Positions 7,641 to 9,744 of a stretch of DNA of 9,744 nucleotides are shown here, piece by piece; the first letter of the stretch is position 1, and every line of letters starts with the position of its first letter. Position numbers and translations under genes: made by a program. The notes beneath the pieces are model-generated. The model saw only the letters and a list, made by a program, of their open reading frames with translations. It was not told the DNA's origin and ran no database searches. Source of the DNA: QFOX01 sp044237845 (lineage in GTDB: Bacteria > Pseudomonadota > Alphaproteobacteria > Rickettsiales > UBA3002); the NCBI GenBank assembly GCA_044237845.1, contig JBIIEL010000047.1, positions 1 through 9,744 on the forward strand, given 5' to 3'.

Positions 7641-7775
7641 GTACAGCTTTCGGTGCCTAGAGTGCTTCGGTCATTTCGTGTCAAACCCTAGTATGTTGTT
7701 CTACACCGACGTATACATCTTCTACGCCCATTTTTCCAGCACTTCATGATAAATTGGCAGACGATTGCGGGCAAT

Positions 7776-8765
7776 CTAATGGCGTTCGCAGAACCATGGA
7801 TGATTGCTTCCCTCAGTAATACGAACAAGATCGGGGGCAATAAAATCTGTTCTCCCCAGCCACCAGAGCTTTTGTGCATCGGTGCTAAGCTCCAAGCCAT
7901 CTGGCACCCAGCGCCCCCATCCCCGCGAAACAATCTCCCGCTGTAGCATGTGGAAGGCGAATGGGTACTGGCACTCGGTAACAGCACCATCCGTAGTGAT
8001 GACCCGTGAAGCAAGCTCCTTGGGCGCAAATCCTGACACGCATGGCAAGGGCCCCACCAATAGGCTGGTGCGGCTGTTAAACAGGGGAAGGTCGTGCTCC
8101 GTGAGTGTCGACCCTTCTGGTCGACAGTTCAGGAATACCTGGCCGAGTGTCGCCTGATATTGCTTAAACGCTAGGTAATCCTCGCGCTGCTGTAGCAGCG
8201 CTTTTCGCTCCGGCGTTGGATCCATGCTGATGTCATATTGATCGCTTCTAAATCCCCAGCTTGGCAACGGCGCCGCGTCCGGGGCGTCTTCTCGCGGGGC
8301 TGTAAAGCTCTCTGCAATAGAATCCCGAAGTGATTCATCATGGTCCGTATTGCACAGCAGAGCGTAAGGGACGGCTTCAAACTCAGTGAACGCAAGGGCT
8401 GTAATTTTGAGCTGTCTGGCAAAATCCAACGCCACTACATGGTCGACACCCAAGATGAGCACTCCCCGCTTTGGCTCGACACTATCGTCGGTGCCTTTGG
8501 CGGTAAATTCATATCGCGGTAATTTTTCTGTCCGCACCCATTTTTTTAGGCGCGCCAACTCCGGAGAGTCACCCTGTGCTGTTAGCGGTGTAGTGTGGAA
8601 AATGAACATCGCACTAGCTGCGCGATGCCGGTGCATGAGCTGCTGTAACCCCGCAGAGTAGCTATCGATAGAAGCCTCAATGTCCGCTGCTGGCGTATGG
8701 ATGAAGAAAACACAGCTCTGTAGTTTCCAAAACGCTTCTTCCGGTACTTTAAAATAAGTAGCCAT
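7776..8765 (-). CDS. Protein of unknown function (possible DUF3293-like region)
   Basis: A 329-residue soluble-looking protein with no signal peptide or membrane segment. The start is well supported by GGAGGGG (8768-8774) immediately before the ATG, with an in-frame stop upstream at 8814-8816. I do not recognise it firmly. Residues about 50-138 (a hydrophobic strand SAMFIFHTT, then LARLKKWVR, then VEPKRGVLILGVDHVVALDFARQL) have the order of elements I associate with DUF3293, a family of unknown function; this is inference from memory. A Pro/Asp/Ala-rich linker follows at about 155-185. The C-terminal half has FLNCRPEG, and an aromatic segment RGWGRWVPDG...KLWWLGRTDF at about 281-308. The frame continues past the TAG stop for 17 protein-like codons to a second TAG at 7722-7724. 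It is isolated between the tRNA and a TpsA-like gene. Confidence 0.8.
   Translation of the reverse strand: MATYFKVPEEAFWKLQSCVFFIHTPAADIEASIDSYSAGLQQLMHRHRAASAMFIFHTTPLTAQGDSPELARLKKWVRTEKLPRYEFTAKGTDDSVEPKRGVLILGVDHVVALDFARQLKITALAFTEFEAVPYALLCNTDHDESLRDSIAESFTAPREDAPDAAPLPSWGFRSDQYDISMDPTPERKALLQQREDYLAFKQYQATLGQVFLNCRPEGSTLTEHDLPLFNSRTSLLVGPLPCVSGFAPKELASRVITTDGAVTECQYPFAFHMLQREIVSRGWGRWVPDGLELSTDAQKLWWLGRTDFIAPDLVRITEGSNHPWFCERH
8106..8126. repeat. Perfect 8-bp-arm inverted repeat inside the orphan gene
   Basis: TGTCGACC (8106-8113) and GGTCGACA (8119-8126) are exact reverse complements around the 5-nt loop CTTCT. The site lies in the coding sequence near residues 214-220 of the 329-residue protein. 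It may be a mRNA hairpin, a protein-binding dyad or chance; no T-tract follows on either strand. Confidence 0.55.
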
Positions 8766-8868
8766 AACCCCTCCAAAAATGATCGCACACTGAGGAGGCT
8801 CCCGTTTTGTTGCCTAATCTAGGCCGCATCGCCTAAGCGAACCACCTTGCCCGGGTGGGCAGGTTGGT
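8766..8868 (-). promoter_or_regulatory. Structured leader candidate upstream of the orphan gene
   Basis: Three pairings lie just before the 329-residue gene. (a) A hairpin with 12-nt arms (8841-8852 with 8857-8868, tetraloop 8853-8856) has 11 pairs including one G-U and a single mismatch. (b) TAGGC/GCCTA/TAGGC segments at 8831-8835, 8820-8824 and 8812-8816 make two mutually exclusive 5-bp hairpins sharing the middle segment. (c) CCTCC (8794-8798) can pair with GGAGG of the Shine-Dalgarno (8770-8774). Neither side of the hairpin has a T-tract, so it is not an intrinsic terminator. I do not recognise a known riboswitch. Parts (a) and (b) overlap the possible 51-codon ORF. Confidence 0.3.
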
Positions 8869-8974
8869 GTGGGGGAAATCCCATCTCGTAATGCAGGTAC
8901 GTTTGTATCAGAGGAGTAGAGCTCGTGCAATCGATGATAAACCAACGGATGCTGACATCAGGGGCTAGATCCAT
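8819..8974 (-). CDS. Possible small protein of 51 residues upstream of the orphan gene
   Basis: This open frame was found by hand on the minus strand. It starts MDLAPDVSIRWFIID, with a middle of TPLIQTYLHYEMGFPPH and an end of HPGKVVRLGDAA. It stops at TAG 8819-8821, 53 nt before the 329-residue gene on the same strand. The composition looks protein-like (Trp, Tyr, Pro, mixed charges). However, no Shine-Dalgarno precedes the ATG at 8974 and a TGA lies immediately upstream in frame, so it may be a remnant of a longer gene. An internal ATG at 8884 is an alternative start. The PAHPGKVVR stretch loosely recalls HigA-type antitoxin N-termini (HPGEVLR), but it stops straight afterwards. No function is assigned. 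Confidence 0.3.
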   Translation of the reverse strand: MDLAPDVSIRWFIIDCTSSTPLIQTYLHYEMGFPPHQPAHPGKVVRLGDAA

Positions 8975-9230
8975 TCAGCGGTGCGTGCAGGAATTTTTTA
9001 GAGTGGCCGGTGGAAGAACTCATGTAATTCGATGAGAGGGGGTTTCTGGCAATGTGGGCTTAGCATGGCCCCTCAACCGCGAGATCAGCACACCGCTTTA
9101 CAACCGAGACCCCACAGACCCGCGTATTATTTTCCAAATTAACAAGTCATTTTAGTAGCTTGCGGCGTTAACAGATAATTAACTAAAGTCTGCTACACTA
9201 CGTGGGTAACTTAAAGGACTCTCTTCCTGC
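8975..9230. other. Gene-poor interval before the TpsA-like gene
   Basis: Together with 8766-8974 this makes a 465-bp stretch without an established gene. Short open frames exist on both strands, but none has convincing support. GAGGGG (9036-9041) and CCCCTC (9069-9074) form an inverted repeat, with a competing inner pairing of GGGC (9056-9059) with GCCC (9068-9071). A C-rich run follows at about 9098-9123, then AT-rich DNA at 9126-9185 that probably holds the promoter of the exoprotein gene. No known RNA family is recognised. Confidence 0.4.
9167..9199 (+). promoter_or_regulatory. Possible promoter/operator of the TpsA-like gene
   Basis: An extended -10-like TGCTACACT (9191-9199) sits 31 nt before the ATG. 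No good -35 lies at 17 nt; TTAACA (9168-9173) is 20 nt away. An inverted repeat GTTAA (9167-9171) and TTAAC (9179-9183) with a 7-nt spacer overlaps this region and could bind a regulator. Evidence is weak. Confidence 0.25.
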
Positions 9231-9744
9231 ATGACATCTACCCCACGCACGCTACGCTCGACGACCTGCCTGACGGCAGCGTTGCTGTGCGTGCTGCCGG
9301 CCTCCTTATCGGCGAATCCGGTCGGTGGCACGGTGACCGCAGGGCAAGCGACGATCAACAGCGTTGGCAATACACTCAACATTCATCAGCAGAGCAACAA
9401 GCTGCTGATCGACTGGCGCGGCTTTGACATCGACGCCGGGGAGCAGACGGAATTTTTTCAGCCCGGTAGTAATTCTATCGCCGTCAACCGGGTGAATAGC
9501 AATTCGGCGAGCCAGACCCATGGCTCCCTGAAGGCGAACGGCAACGTGGTCATCATCAACCAGAACGGCGTGCTGTTCGGTGCGGGTTCGAAGGTAGATG
9601 TAAACGGTCTGGTGGCTACCACGGCCGATCTGGATAACGACCATTTCATGAATAACGACACGCTGGTGTTCGACAAGGCGGGCAACCCGAACGCCTCGAT
9701 CATCAACGAAGGCACCATCACCGCGAAGGACGCCGGGCTGGTGG
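9231..9744 (+). CDS. TpsA-type two-partner-secretion exoprotein, filamentous haemagglutinin N-terminal domain (5' part only)
   Basis: The frame is open to the right edge (171 full codons), so this is the N-terminus of what is usually a large secreted adhesin, contact-dependent toxin or haem-binding protein. Residues 1-28 form a Sec signal peptide (basic start RTLR, core CLTAALLCVLPA, cleavage near LSA|NP). About 29-171 show the TPS beta-helix signature: VTAGQATI, LNIHQQSNKLLIDWRGFDI, VNRVNSNSASQTHGSL, ANGNVVIINQNGVLFG (NQNG at 110-113, where FHA has NPNG), then VNGLVATTADL. Known TpsA proteins cross the outer membrane through a TpsB partner of the Omp85 superfamily, as BamA is; a tpsB gene is expected nearby but not seen. 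AAAGGA (9213-9218) lies 12 nt before the ATG, a long spacing. Effector type cannot be known from this fragment. Confidence 0.9.
   Translation, partial: MTSTPRTLRSTTCLTAALLCVLPASLSANPVGGTVTAGQATINSVGNTLNIHQQSNKLLIDWRGFDIDAGEQTEFFQPGSNSIAVNRVNSNSASQTHGSLKANGNVVIINQNGVLFGAGSKVDVNGLVATTADLDNDHFMNNDTLVFDKAGNPNASIINEGTITAKDAGLV

Noticed and set aside
7618..7692. Plus-strand 24-codon frame starting at ATG 7618, considered as an integrase N-terminal remnant
   Set aside because: No Shine-Dalgarno, too short, and the similarity to integrase N-termini is not convincing.
7688..8029. 113-codon minus-strand frame overlapping the 3' end of the orphan gene
   Set aside because: It overlaps the supported gene in another frame, is Arg/Ser/Cys-rich, and lacks a ribosome binding site.
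8841..8868. Hairpin as an intrinsic terminator
   Set aside because: No run of T follows the stem on either strand.
8925..9035. Plus-strand 36-codon frame from GTG 8925 with GAGGAG 8 nt upstream
   Set aside because: Antisense to the better-looking 51-codon frame, non-ATG start, and no recognisable protein features.
9179..9721. Minus-strand frames opposite the exoprotein gene
   Set aside because: Antisense shadows of the clear TPS domain.

Overview
The window looks like a Gram-negative, probably alphaproteobacterial chromosome. It holds a minus-strand envelope block in the order dxs, bamA, skp, lpxD, fabZ. The alphaproteobacterial indications are the LpxD N-terminus, the bamA-skp-lpxD-fabZ order, and a short leaderless YkuD-family protein with a close match to the alphaproteobacterial form. 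I cannot place it to genus.

Left block (1-6290, all minus strand; transcription runs right to left): dxs (isoprenoid precursor synthesis), then bamA (outer-membrane protein insertion), skp/ompH (periplasmic chaperone that delivers proteins to BamA), lpxD and the start of fabZ (lipid A acylation and fatty acid elongation, both using 3-hydroxyacyl-ACP). Gaps are 74, 98 and 19 nt, and lpxD and fabZ overlap by 8 nt, so this is probably one envelope-biogenesis operon. The unusual point is dxs sitting directly upstream of bamA, where many alphaproteobacteria carry dxr and rseP.

Middle block (6371-7533, plus strand): a YkuD-type L,D-transpeptidase-like gene divergent from dxs, a stand-alone CheY-like receiver protein with a convincing promoter and Shine-Dalgarno sequence, and a tRNA-Leu(CAG) with encoded CCA and a TTGACA box upstream.

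Right block (7534-9744): this has the character of an accessory region. It starts at the tRNA 3' end, carries a short tandem repeat, and then a 329-codon minus-strand gene that I cannot assign with confidence (a weak DUF3293-like resemblance). The 465-bp stretch upstream of that gene contains a strong hairpin, alternative pairing segments and an untracked 51-codon ORF. Last comes the 5' end of a plus-strand TpsA-type two-partner-secretion exoprotein (filamentous haemagglutinin N-terminal domain), cut by the window edge. No integrase, transposase or CRISPR array is visible. The orphan gene and its leader are the best candidates for something undescribed, but the evidence is modest.
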